DNA of 18,368 nt from Chloromonas sp. AAM2 (Eukaryota > Chlorophyta > Chlorophyceae > Chlamydomonadales > Chlamydomonadaceae), in the NCBI GenBank assembly GCA_004335635.1, contig QAXH01000466.1:1-18368 (forward strand). The letters run 5' to 3'. Position numbers and translations under genes: made by a program. This document shows positions 1 through 10,499 of this stretch, piece after piece. The notes beneath the pieces are model-generated. The model saw only the letters and a program-made list of their open reading frames with translations, was not told the DNA's origin and searched no databases. How positions within the stretch are numbered: the first letter of the stretch is position 1; every line of letters begins with the position of its first letter.

Positions 1-103
1 CGGTGCCCATCCCGTTCCGTGTCCTCTGACGGCTTCCCTGGTGTAAATACATATATATAGACTTCACTTATGAGGATGAAGCCCAGATTACCACCAGATA
101 CCT

Positions 104-131
104 GGACTGCCCATCCAGGACTGCCCATCCA
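104..131. repeat. 14-bp perfect tandem duplication
   Basis: The 14-mer GGACTGCCCATCCA occurs at 104-117 and again directly after it at 118-131 with no mismatch. Because 14 is not a multiple of three, it would shift any reading frame that crosses it. Confidence 0.9.
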
Positions 132-301
132 TCTCTACCGAGCTGTCATCTGAGCACCAGAGCTTTTCTGAGTATTTGATCAACGATGCCGTGATGTCAA
201 TGCAAACCTCCAGGACCGCTTGTCAGCTGCCGCCAACAAGGGCCAAAGCCAGCGTCTGCCACAGTGCATGGCATTGAGGGAGCCCCCCCAAGGCACAACT
301 C

Positions 302-365
302 GTACGTGAAGGTGTTGAGACACAGTACGTGAAGGTGTTGAGACACAGTACGTGAAGGTGTTGAG
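302..365. repeat. 23-bp tandem repeat, about 2.8 copies
   Basis: Units occupy 302-324, 325-347 and a partial third at 348-365. Each starts GTACGTGAAGGTGTTGAG and the full units end in ACACA. The copies are identical, which points to recent expansion or ongoing homogenisation. No reading frame is associated with the repeat. Confidence 0.92.
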
Positions 366-881
366 CGGGTAGTGAATGGGTCGACTGAGACTGCCTATCT
401 ATCCGCCAAGGCACAGCGTCCATAACTAAACAGTCCTGCTGGTGGGCACTGGGTGTCAAGTCTTGTAGAACAAAGATGTAATACAGTGTCTACTGGGTCC
501 GTCAGGCAGGGCACAGCTCTACCCCCCGGCTCGTGACTGCCAGTCCTGCACTGTCAGCAGTGTCCGCCCTGAGAGATCAAACTTGGTGTGGTGCGTCAGG
601 CTTTGGTGCCATCGGGGGCCAAGTAACCGCATGTGCAACTGCAAAAGCAAGTGGAATAGGCAGATGCAATTTTGCAACCCTGTTTGAAATTGACACGGGA
701 AAAAAGTTGGATTGGCTAGCTCAAGTTGCTGTTTGCAAGAATGAACGCCAGTAGACAAATGCCGGCTTTGACTTGCAGGCAAACATGTGCTGGCAAACCC
801 AAACAACATGCTGCAGGGTTGGTCTTTATTCAATCACACACTGTTGCAACAAGGCATCTCCTGTAATAGACCATACCATCG

Positions 882-3800
882 TCACCCCTTGCCCCTCACC
901 GGTGGCACGATGCTGCAGTCCTGCAGCGGCTGCACGTCGATGTCGAGGTCCAGCATCTTGACGAGCTCCACAGGGTCGAGCCTAGCCATGGAGGCCTTGA
1001 GCGGGGCGGTGCCTGAGGCAGGGCCACTCAGCTTACCGGCCGCAGCACCGGGCGCCTTAGCCTGAACAAAGCGTACAGGCAGACATGGCTTGTCAATTAT
1101 CCGCAGAATTCACCCTTACGTCAGGGCCTGTGCTCAGCACGCTACACCAGTTACGCTGATGTCCTGTAACAGCTTGCGATACAGAGGCAACCTTGACACT
1201 GGGTTGTGCTTCTCAAATACAATCCCATCGATTCCTCTGACTAGACACAACCACCGTGTTGGCTGGCATGGCGTGTACCCACCTCAGTGGCTGCGGGGTC
1301 TGCCTCGCCTTCCTTCTTCTGTGTGGTGTTCCAGTAGATGTTGGGCCGCGTCTCCCGCCGGGAGAACGGGTCCCCTCCGGCTTTGCGCGCGGGCGCATTG
1401 GCGGGCTTGTTGCTAACATTACGGATCGTCTGACTGAAGTTGGCCTGTGAGACGAAGGGCAGACGAGGGGAGGTGGCAACCCAGTCACCAAGCAGGATGG
1501 ATAAACGGAAGTAACCGGACCACACCGGGCAGTTCAGTCATGGACAATGCGTGGATGAGCGGCTGCCAGAACAGGGAAAGGGTAGCATGATGTAACCCAG
1601 TTTCAGAGCATGTGCGTGCACTTCCAGCTGACATGTGCTGCCCGTCCATGCTGCAGCATACGGGCTGCTGCAATCCTGCTCATGTACAGTGCGCGGATTG
1701 CATGGCACGCCCACCTCCTTGTTCCGCTGGTTGATGTTGCTCATGCCGCTGCGCCGCTCCCCCGACGCCTTCTTGAACTGCTCTTCCAAGACCTTGAGTT
1801 TGACCTCAAGCCTGAAGGGCAGGCACGTAAATAACATGATTGCAACAAAAGAAGGCACACCAGCTGACAGTCAGATGCACCAATGGTAAGCACACAAGTC
1901 ACATGCACTTGGTAATGATATGGGAGTGGCGCTCCTTCGGACAGCCATTTCTCATAATCAACAATTCACACCACTTCTGATGAACCCTAGGCCACTGCTG
2001 ATTTTCATCCCTTTGCCTGCGTCGCACGCACTCACTCCGCCACCTTCTCCAGGTCCACCACCGGCTGTGCTCTCTCCCCCTCCAGCAGCCGCTGCAGCCG
2101 TGACTTCTCCTGCGGCAGGTTCACGGGAAGCGTGCCCGCGTCCCGCTTACGCGCGAGCATCTCCTTCACCTTTGCCGAGTCCCAGCGGTAACTGCAGGAA
2201 ACAGGGCGGTTTGATCAGTTGTAAGTGGAGGTCGGGCCACCTACTCAAGCACCCGTCCTGCCCTTGGCATAGGTAAAACAATCAGTTGGTTGTAAACTGA
2301 GGTCGTGCCAGGGTGGGTGAGTACACATCCTCTCATTGGCATATGAACACCTGAGATGAGTTGGCAACGTATAACGAGGCTGAACAAGCACCGTTTCCTC
2401 GGAACAGAAATACTTTAGTTAGCTACGATTGAGCTCTTACTTAAAGGTAAAGGTTGGTGTCACACACAGGAATCTTCTGTGTCTGAAGAACATAACATGG
2501 CCGAAAATGGCGTAAATGGTTTTGAGAACATGTGTGTCGCATGACCCCAGCCTGAAAGCCACTGCATAACAACCAACTTATGCTCAGTCGACTGTAGTTG
2601 TTTTCCCACCCACTTGATTGCGAGCTGCATCCGCTGTTTGATGTCTGCTGCCTGTTGCTTGGAGATGGGCTTGTCATGCATCTTGACGGTGTGGCGAATG
2701 AATCGCTCCACCTCCTTGTCCAGAAACGCCTGGTTGCTGATAACCTGCAAGCACACATGGGCAACAGCAGTATGACTGATGAAGGACACGGACAGACACT
2801 TGTCTATAGTGCAGAAACAACACTTCGACGTTTTCTGCACCGACAGAGCACGTCGCAAGTGCTTGTGATCCATTTGAATCTGCCGGTCGCTTGCTTTGTG
2901 ACCCTCCTTCTGCTTCCTGGCGTCACAAAGAGAAGCATTGCCCACTCAAGCCAAGTAGCCCTCATGCACCGAGAAACAACCGCCATCTGTCAGCCAGCCT
3001 GACACCGGTCCAATTCCCTTCTAGCTCTTTCACTGTGATATCCTTCCTTCCCACACTGCCTTGTAACCCGTTGCCACGTAGCGGTGACATCTGTTCCCAC
3101 ACCCACTACGCCACGCCATACACACATTGCTATCGACCCACACCAACCGCTCACCGACAGGGGCCGTGTGATAACCCTTCTCGCCCCATCCTTGACCTCC
3201 AGCTGCTTGAAGCAGGCGGTCTGACGCGGACCAAAGGGGTATGAGGTGGTGCCATCCTTGATGCTCACGACCTGTTGTGCAGCACAGATGCAATTGCAGG
3301 TGGTTTATCAGCAGGAAAAGAGTTAATCAGCCCGATCAGTGCCAGTTGAGGATCACGACGCCCTTAGCGAGCGATGCGGCAATGACATGTCAGACGGATC
3401 TGGTGCACCTTGTGCAACCATCTGGTCTATGTCGAGCACAGCGACACGTGGCGGTTTCAGCCACAGGTCAGTTCTTAGGGAGCACGGTGAAACTCGCCAG
3501 CAGGTCATGCATGAGCAGCATCACGTGAGCTAACCTGCATGACCCAGTTCGTTGGCCTCATGTTGCCGTCCTCGTCCAGGACTGACGGCCCGTAGGCCAG
3601 CCGCACCAGCGCACCCGCGATGCCCTCGCCTGCACACACAATCACCAGTACATACAGGCGCACACACAATGAGCAGCACTGATGAGCACAGGCAAACATG
3701 GAAAAACATACCATATCACCGCACTGAGATGCCAAACACAGATGTCTAGACAGGCGCTGCAGAGATCGCACGGCACAGAGGTTCGATAGCTGCATACGCG

Positions 3801-6244
3801 CCTCCACGCACCCATGCGTCATACACGGTGACATCTCTCTTCTTTCACCAAGCCGCCGAACGACGACCCATGTGGTCAAGTGTTCCAGCACAAGTGCTCA
3901 CAAATGCTACAAGCAGCATACGCCAAACTGTCGGCTGCATGATCAGAAAGGACGGATGCACTGCCTTCACCTGTTCCTCCGCACCGTCCCTGCCCATGCG
4001 CCGTCCCTTTCGGCCCCACCTTCAAAGAATGGTTTATCATACATTGCCTCCAGCTGTGTGCGTGTGAGCTGAATGGACCGGTACTCGTTGGCATCAGCGT
4101 TTTCATCGTCATCCACATGCACGTCCGCTCCCCCGAGCCGACCCTCATCCACTTCCATGTCATCCTGGAAAAGCACGTACCATGCGCATTCAGGGCAAGG
4201 TCTGGCATGCACAATATCCTGGTAAGCACCTTTCCGCTGCATGGTGCTGCATGATATCCTGGAAGCAAGTGCAGCTATCGTGGTTAAGTGTGCCTTGCAT
4301 TACTGTGTACATGTGGCTCTGCAACGGTTCCTTGCCAACTTATCAAGTGAACCTGATGCAACGTTTTCTGCACAACAGCTGCCCAGGCTGAACACTCACA
4401 CTCTGCATGTGCAAAGTCAGGCTTACCAATCCAACACATAAACCTAGAACCGCCCTCCAGCCCAGCCCAGCCCAGCCCAGCCCAGCCCCACTCACATCTC
4501 CCTCGTACGCCTGTCTCCTCACGCCCCTGAGCGCCTCCTCACCCTGGCTCTCCGCATGTGCACGACGACCAGCCTGGGCAAACGCAGCCAAGGTCATTAT
4601 GTTGCAATAATGCATGATGCAAGAGCATAGGTGCAATGAGACATCAAACAGCGCTTCGTGGTGGTGACATGACACACCATGACACAAGCAGCGAGGCCTG
4701 ATTGAGTCAAACCAATCTCATACAGGCTTCCAGTGCAGCACATGCTCCCAGTATGTATATACCATGTATGATGTACTAAAAGGACTAACTGCATACTCCT
4801 GAAGGGCAGCTTGCTTGTGCACACCTGTTCTTGTTCCCTGGCCTCCTCCTCCTCCCCCGCCGCCCCCACCGCCGCCCGTGTGGCGGGGCGTCTCCCAGGC
4901 CGGTCCCCCTCTTCCGACCCCAACGCCCCCTCCTCCTCCTCCTCTCCCTCTGACCCTGCCTCGCTTTCAACGTACTCTTCCTCATCATCATCTTCATCAT
5001 CATCGTCATCATCAGATCGCCTGCCACGACCCTTGGACTTCCCTGAACCCTGCAAGGGTGCCAGAGGGGATTCAGGCAACGGCTGTTGGTTGAGCAGGTC
5101 AGTGATCAGAACTGTAGGATGCGGAGGCCGAAGGCAAGGGTGACACTGGAAGCGTGGCTCGCTGGATTGTTGCTTTGCTAACTAACCAGGCTTCTTCGCA
5201 CACGCATGGAACGTGCACGGGGGCGTGCTATGACCCAAATCCTGCTCTGTGCTATGATCAAAACGTCGCTCGAGTAAAACCACCAGCGCTGAGAACTGCA
5301 GTCCGGGCCAGAAAAGCCAGTGTGGCAGCAACAGGCCAATGACCCCACCTTGTCCTGTCGCTTGCGTGCGGCCTCTATTTTGCGAATAGCCGTGTCCTTG
5401 TCAGCTGTGGCTTTCTTCTGTCGGCTGCTTAACCGCTGGCCGCGGGGCTCGGCCTGTGCATGCATGTGCATGGTGATCGAGGACTGCTGACACTCAGGGG
5501 CATGCTAAAGGCCTGCAAGGCACCCTCATGCATGGCGAGACTGTCGTGTTGCATGGGCGCAAAAAGTGTGTCGATGCATGTGCGTGCATGCGTCTGCAAA
5601 CGGTTGCCACCTTGCGTAGGGCCAGTTAGACACGTGTCTGCCAGATTGACTGTGCATGCTGCAGGTATCTGGATGTGCAAACGCTCCTGCATGTGTGTTT
5701 CTCAGTATCACCCATGTGGGACATGGAAGCACATGAGCTTTAATAACCTGCATGCGTGTGTTGAATGCATGTGATCCTCGTCTTCAGCACTCCAGCATCA
5801 GAGGTGGCAAGTGCATTCAAAGCCCGAGTGCCATGCAGACTGCTCGCACACCTTGTCAGCATCCCTGGCCTTCTTGAGAATCTCCTTTCTTTGCCTGGCC
5901 TTATCACGCTCCTCAGCACGGTCTGCTAGAATCATCTCTCGCTCCAGCTCTGTCATTGCCTCAAGCTTTTCCCTGTCATCATCATCCTTGTACAGGTCTG
6001 ACCCATACCCATCATCGTCCTCATCATCACCCGCGTCGCTGGCCCCCTTTCCACCGCGAGAGCGCTTAGAGGACTGAGACTGCTTCCGCTTGCTGCTCCT
6101 GCCACGGCCCTCCTCTTCGCTGCTCAGCTCTCCAGAGCTTGCATCGTCAGGACGCTTTCCTCTCCCACGCTTTTTCGATGCTGGGGCACGAGAGCGACCT
6201 GCCACTTGCAGTAGTTCCTCCTCAAGATCAAAATCGTCAGCCAT
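882..6244 (-). CDS. RTF1: RTF1-type Paf1 complex subunit with Plus3 domain (12 exons)
   Basis: This gene encodes the RTF1 (plant VIP5) subunit of the nuclear Paf1 complex, which travels with RNA polymerase II and promotes H2B ubiquitylation. Exons read on the minus strand are 5852-6244, 5349-5453, 4825-5082, 4496-4573, 4020-4164, 3535-3629, 3176-3271, 2614-2744, 2036-2191, 1715-1811, 1283-1444 and 882-1061. All junctions are GT-AG and the frame is open for 631 residues. It starts at the ATG at 6244 (MADDFDLEEELLQ) and stops with TGA at 882-884. Residues about 83-166 resemble the histone-modification region (DREKLEAMTELEREMI). Residues about 170-250 are very acidic, with an Asp/Glu run. Residues about 305-445 are the Plus3 domain: LTRTQLEAMYDKPFFEG, then ALVRLAYG, NWVMQVVSI, ISNQAF and YRWDSAKVKEML. 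After it come a helical INQRNKE stretch and DPFSRRETRP, as in known RTF1 C-termini. Length is close to the family norm. The acceptor chosen for exon 3 is the one that keeps frame; the upstream CAG would give an immediate stop. Identity is near certain; exon edges are by eye. Confidence 0.92.
2212..2349. repeat. Imperfect tandem duplication of about 70 bp in RTF1 intron 8
   Basis: Two adjacent blocks share the order of ATCAGTTG, a TGTAA/TAAG element, GAGGTCG(G/T)GCCA and TTGGCATA. The first runs at about 2212-2278 and the second at about 2281-2349. The match is diverged and gapped, so this is an old duplication and its edges are approximate. It lies wholly inside the intron between RTF1 exons 8 and 9. 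Confidence 0.5.
4457..4488 (-). repeat. Pentamer (CCCAG/CTGGG) tract next to an RTF1 splice donor
   Basis: On the plus strand the pentamer CCCAG is repeated about six times. On the sense (minus) strand of RTF1 this gives G-runs of three or four (4486-4489, 4481-4483, 4476-4478, 4471-4473, 4466-4468, 4461-4463) separated by CT. It starts six bases inside intron 4 from the donor GTGAGT at 4490-4495. The pattern fits a short-loop G-quadruplex in the pre-mRNA. Confidence 0.9.
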
Positions 6245-7009
6245 GTTGCCCGATGTGCAGTTATTGCTGGGGTTGTTGTGTACTCCGCTCCTTCATCATC
6301 TAAACTACTGGGCCCACGGATAAGCAGTGTCGGTATGCCAGAATACGCCGTCTGGTGTATGTATGGCGGTTGGCCATTTTTGAAGGTTGGTTGGACGGTT
6401 TTGACTGCCAGATTGGACGTGCAGCCGGAGGACTCCAACATTGCGCATGGGATCACCTAGCCCATGTTAAGAGTTCTTGTAGCAGCATGGGGTAGCTGCT
6501 GCTGCGAGTGATCAGGGCTGTACAGCAGGCACGCCAGCCAGGACACCCCCTTGTTTTCAGTTGTAATTCGGCTTGCATACAGCCTGCTTAAGCCAGTGGA
6601 CCGACGGAGCCCAGGTGAATACGCTGAGCGGTGTTATGCTGCGTGCATGCATCGTTAGTAATCTCCATGTGCATGCCCATCCCAACCCATGACCGCACCA
6701 TGCAAGGCCACAAACAACCCGTCATTGACCACTAGCAAATCATCATGGCTGAACACCGCGCCATGCAAGTGATGAACATGCCATGCATGCTCGCCAGCAC
6801 ACCATGTAAGCCATCACATACCTGCACATGCCGCCTCTGCATGTTGCTTTGTGTACGTTTGATCTTGTGCAAGCCAAGCCTCCCAAGCACACTTACAACA
6901 TGTTCAAGCACTCCGTCATACGCCACATCATTGCATGTCCCTGCATTTGCACCCATTTGTACTATGCCCACACATGAAGTACATGCATTGTTACACTTGC
7001 AGGGCCATC
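6245..7009. promoter_or_regulatory. Divergent upstream region shared by RTF1 and EPL1
   Basis: This 765-bp spacer separates the two start codons, which point in opposite directions, so it should contain both promoters and both 5' leaders. I see no clear TATA box. The half near EPL1 (about 6640-7000) is rich in TGCATG/CATGCA motifs. A good splice acceptor (TACACTTGCAG, ending at 7002) sits seven bases before the EPL1 ATG, which suggests that part of the spacer is a 5'-leader intron. No open frame here looks like a gene. Confidence 0.6.
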
Positions 7010-10000
7010 ATGGCGACCCGCACCAGCTTTCGCGCCCGGCCAGTGGATATCAACAAGCAGCTGTTCATTGTGCGGGACGTCTCTGAGCTGGACACCACCG
7101 ATGGGCTGTTTTCCAAGGAAGACACCCCTGGGGAGGCGCCTGCAGCCCCACCAGTTCAGTTGGAAAATGCATTGGTAAGCTGGGCATGCTGGCCATGCAC
7201 AGCCAGACAAGGCACTTTTTGCCTGATTTAGCTGTGCGCTGGTGCACAGGCACTGCCTCAACATCAAGCCATAGATACCCGTATCCCAAATCATGTATGA
7301 ACAATCAAGGCGCAGATGAAGATTTTTACGCAGTAAAGCCAGGTTGAACCATGCTTCACGGGGCAGTGTGCGCATGTGTGCTGTGTGCAGACCCCTGGCG
7401 GAGCGCCAGCGCCTGTAAAGAAACCCAAGCCCAAGGAGATCCCAGTGCCAGAGAACAAGATTGTTCCGACTTATACACGTGACTACCTGCCTACATTTCG
7501 GATCCCAGACACCTATATTCGCGGCAAAGGTGGGCTGAAAAATGCTTCAAAATGGCAGGACACATGTTGGGTGAGCAGTAATGGTTGAGAGCTACGTTGC
7601 GTGCTTCTTGCGCCACATACAGAGAGCACCAATAGTAGCGCCAATGGCCTTGTCACACGTGCCTCACACTGCACACATGTCATCATGTGGGCACGTGGGG
7701 TACAGTCTTGTCTTGCATGCGTGCATTTGTTCGCTGTGCATGACATGTGGGTGATGCAGTGTATTTCTGAGCGCTGTGTCAGTAGCGTGTTTGCGCCATA
7801 CGCCAGTCAGACCACATACATGCACTTACTTAAGTCTGTGCCCTTGTTGTATTTTTCCTTCTTGCAATCTGTGCGAGGGCTGTGTCCCATGACTCAAGGG
7901 CAAATGACCACATCACCCATGCATGCATGTGCAACCTATGCATCACAATTCATGCATGCTGCATCACAACCCATCCATGCTGCATCACAACCTGCCTATG
8001 CTGCAATGCAACTCAGTCATGCGCCCAAGTCCATCCATGCATGTTTTCCACAGGCGGCGTGGGGTATGCAGTGGACGACTGTGTGGAGTATGACCTGGAC
8101 AATGATGACGAGGACTGGCTGGAGGCCTTCAACAGGAGGGAGGACAACAGGCTGCCGGTGGGTACTGTTGATAGTCTGGTGGCCAAATGAACCTGCAGAC
8201 TACGTGTGAGCCTGTCATTGACTACAATTGATACATGCCTGTATGAGCACACACAGCAAGTGCCTTGGCCAACATTGCAAACAAACTGTGTGCGCCTGTC
8301 ACTGAATACAGTTGATACCCTGGCACAAGGACAGGCCGCAAGCAAGGGCTGTGAAGATGATGGACCGGCCTAGGCAGACAGCAGCTTCCTGGCTTGCACG
8401 CATGCTGTGTATTCAAGCACAGCCCTTTGCCATGTTAATTAACCTTATTGGAGCACAGCAGATATGTATCACGATCTCATTATGCAAGTCATCAGTGTCA
8501 TTGCCCCACTGGTTTGCAGGACACCAAGTTCGAGCGCATGTTGTGGAGACTGGAGACTGCATGGGCAGAGGCGGCAGACGTGTCCACAGGTGTGTTTTGA
8601 GCCGACAAGCCCGAACCTTAAAGTTTGCTCTTTTCATGCCGGGTTCAACCCTTGTTTGTCTGCCTGTACGCAACAAATGATCCACATGCGGATTTTCCAT
8701 GCAACACACATTATTCAGAACAAACTTCCCACTCTGACGCATCCCTGACATGGGGCCGCATGCACCACACCAGTACGAAGTAGTCTAACACCCTGTGTTC
8801 CCCTGTTCCTACCCGCCTTGGCCGCAGACCGGTCCACGCCGCCCGCTGTCCTCGCCTCCACCGCTGCCCTGCCCAAGGTGCAGGCACTGCATGTGCTGCG
8901 TAAGACCGTGGGCGGCAGGGACATCATTCTGGAGGTGTGAAGGGGAAAGGGCAGGGGAGGTCAAGGGGACAGAGAAGGGGCTGGGTGGAGGGGGTCCGGG
9001 GTCGGGGCGTACATACATGATTATGGCTTGGATTGAAGTGCGGTGGAAGTGGCATACGAGTAAACACGTCATGAAGAGCGGTGTGAATCAAAGGATGGAA
9101 ATGGCTGTGGGTAATGAATTGTCCCTGGGTGTTGTGAACAAGCATCATGCAAAATCAATGAATGAACAGGAATACAGCAGGGGTTGGGATTGCCACCAAA
9201 GCAATGTAGGCAGAGACTGTAGAAAGTGTGTGAGGTACGGGGTTGGCATGCATCCTCAGGTGGGTACTTCAGAATCACTGCATACCTGTATTATGTCTGA
9301 TGTACCTTGAGTTGAACACACAACCAGGGTGTTGTCTGTTGCCTGAGCCAAGCTTCAACAGGAATGCCAGCAGGGGTTCGGGATGGGCTATGGGGCATAA
9401 CGGCAAGGAAAGGCAGAACGATTGGCAAGGCGTGGCAGACTGAGACTCGTACAAAGAATCCTGAAACAGATTGCGGCAAGTGCACTGACATGCACTGGCT
9501 TGCCTTGTGACATGCAGCAAGTTTACGAGTACTGGGCAGCCAAACGCAAGCGCTGGGGCAAACCCATTTTGCGGCGGTTGCAAGCCCCAACAAACCCAAC
9601 CGATCCCAACCCCTACAACGTCTTCAGGTGTGCTTTCAAGGAGGCAAGAGAATGAATTGCGTCCCAGCATGCATATGAAACATGCAAGAACATGCAACGC
9701 ATTGGGTCAAGGCAGTGCAACGAGCACCCGCACGTGAATGCGCAGAGCATATCATTTCCAACTCTCCAAAGCAACCTATCCATGGGACACACCACTATGA
9801 CAACGGCCACTTCTTCGAATGTCAGCTTTCCCTTGACAAAGCCTAAGCGGAGGTGCTTACGTTGAATGAGCCTGGGATGCTCGTCACCCACTTTCCCCGT
9901 CAATGTTGTGTCCCTTTCCCAGTCAGTGTTGTGTCACCACATCACCATGTTCCCCCACTGTTCCAGGCCGCGCGAGAAGGCCAACCGGCCGCTGACCCGG

Positions 10001-10450
10001 CGCCGGCGCGAGAACAGCGCAGAGTGCCTGGAGAAGCTGCGGCAGATAAGGGAGAACATCCTCAGGTCCATGGAGCTGGCTGAGCTGCTCATCCTCAGGG
10101 AAAGGAAAAAGTGTGACCTGCATGTGAGTGGGCAAGGGAGGATGGAGTGAGAAGATCGTGGGAAGGGTCCACAAAAGCATTCCCAAGACCTTGGAAGTGA
10201 AGGAAGCACGTATGACGATGCATCATGCATGTCAGCGCATCACGCCACGTGTACAATGGCAATGACTCACTGATGCTTGTCTGTCAGTACTAAGTGTATT
10301 TTCTTGTATTCGGTCTCTTGTGCTCTCTTGCTCTACACAATGCCTGGTCCGGCCTGTTGCTGGTGCACTAATGGGCAGCTATTGCGCTTCCCCTTTCCTT
10401 GTCCCACACTAGACCCTGCTGACTTTCTCGCTGCATTTTACTGACGCACT

Positions 10451-10499
<49 letters not shown>

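Larger units (their letters stand above)
1..881. other. Mostly noncoding region downstream of RTF1
   Basis: No gene can be supported here. The stretch holds a 14-bp tandem duplication (104-131), a 23-bp tandem repeat (302-365) and a weak coding-like segment at about 121-300. It lies 3' of the RTF1 stop codon. The TGTAA polyadenylation signal typical of chlorophycean algae is not present on the minus strand between 881 and 1, so the transcript end cannot be placed. TGTAA does occur on the plus strand near 42-46, which could belong to a gene to the left of the window, but that is a guess. Confidence 0.5.

Noticed and set aside
3770..3800. GGTTCGA-like sequence suggesting a tRNA T-loop
   Set aside because: No acceptor stem, anticodon arm or A box could be folded around it.
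4597..5079. Single 160-residue minus-strand gene with an acidic N-terminus
   Set aside because: Only the first part is coding. It is RTF1 exon 3, which ends at a donor at 4825; the remainder is intron.
7601..8209. 202-residue open frame on the plus strand
   Set aside because: It runs through EPL1 intron 2, the 21-bp minisatellite and the wrong frame of exon 3. The true exon 3 frame encodes the conserved acidic EPcA segment.
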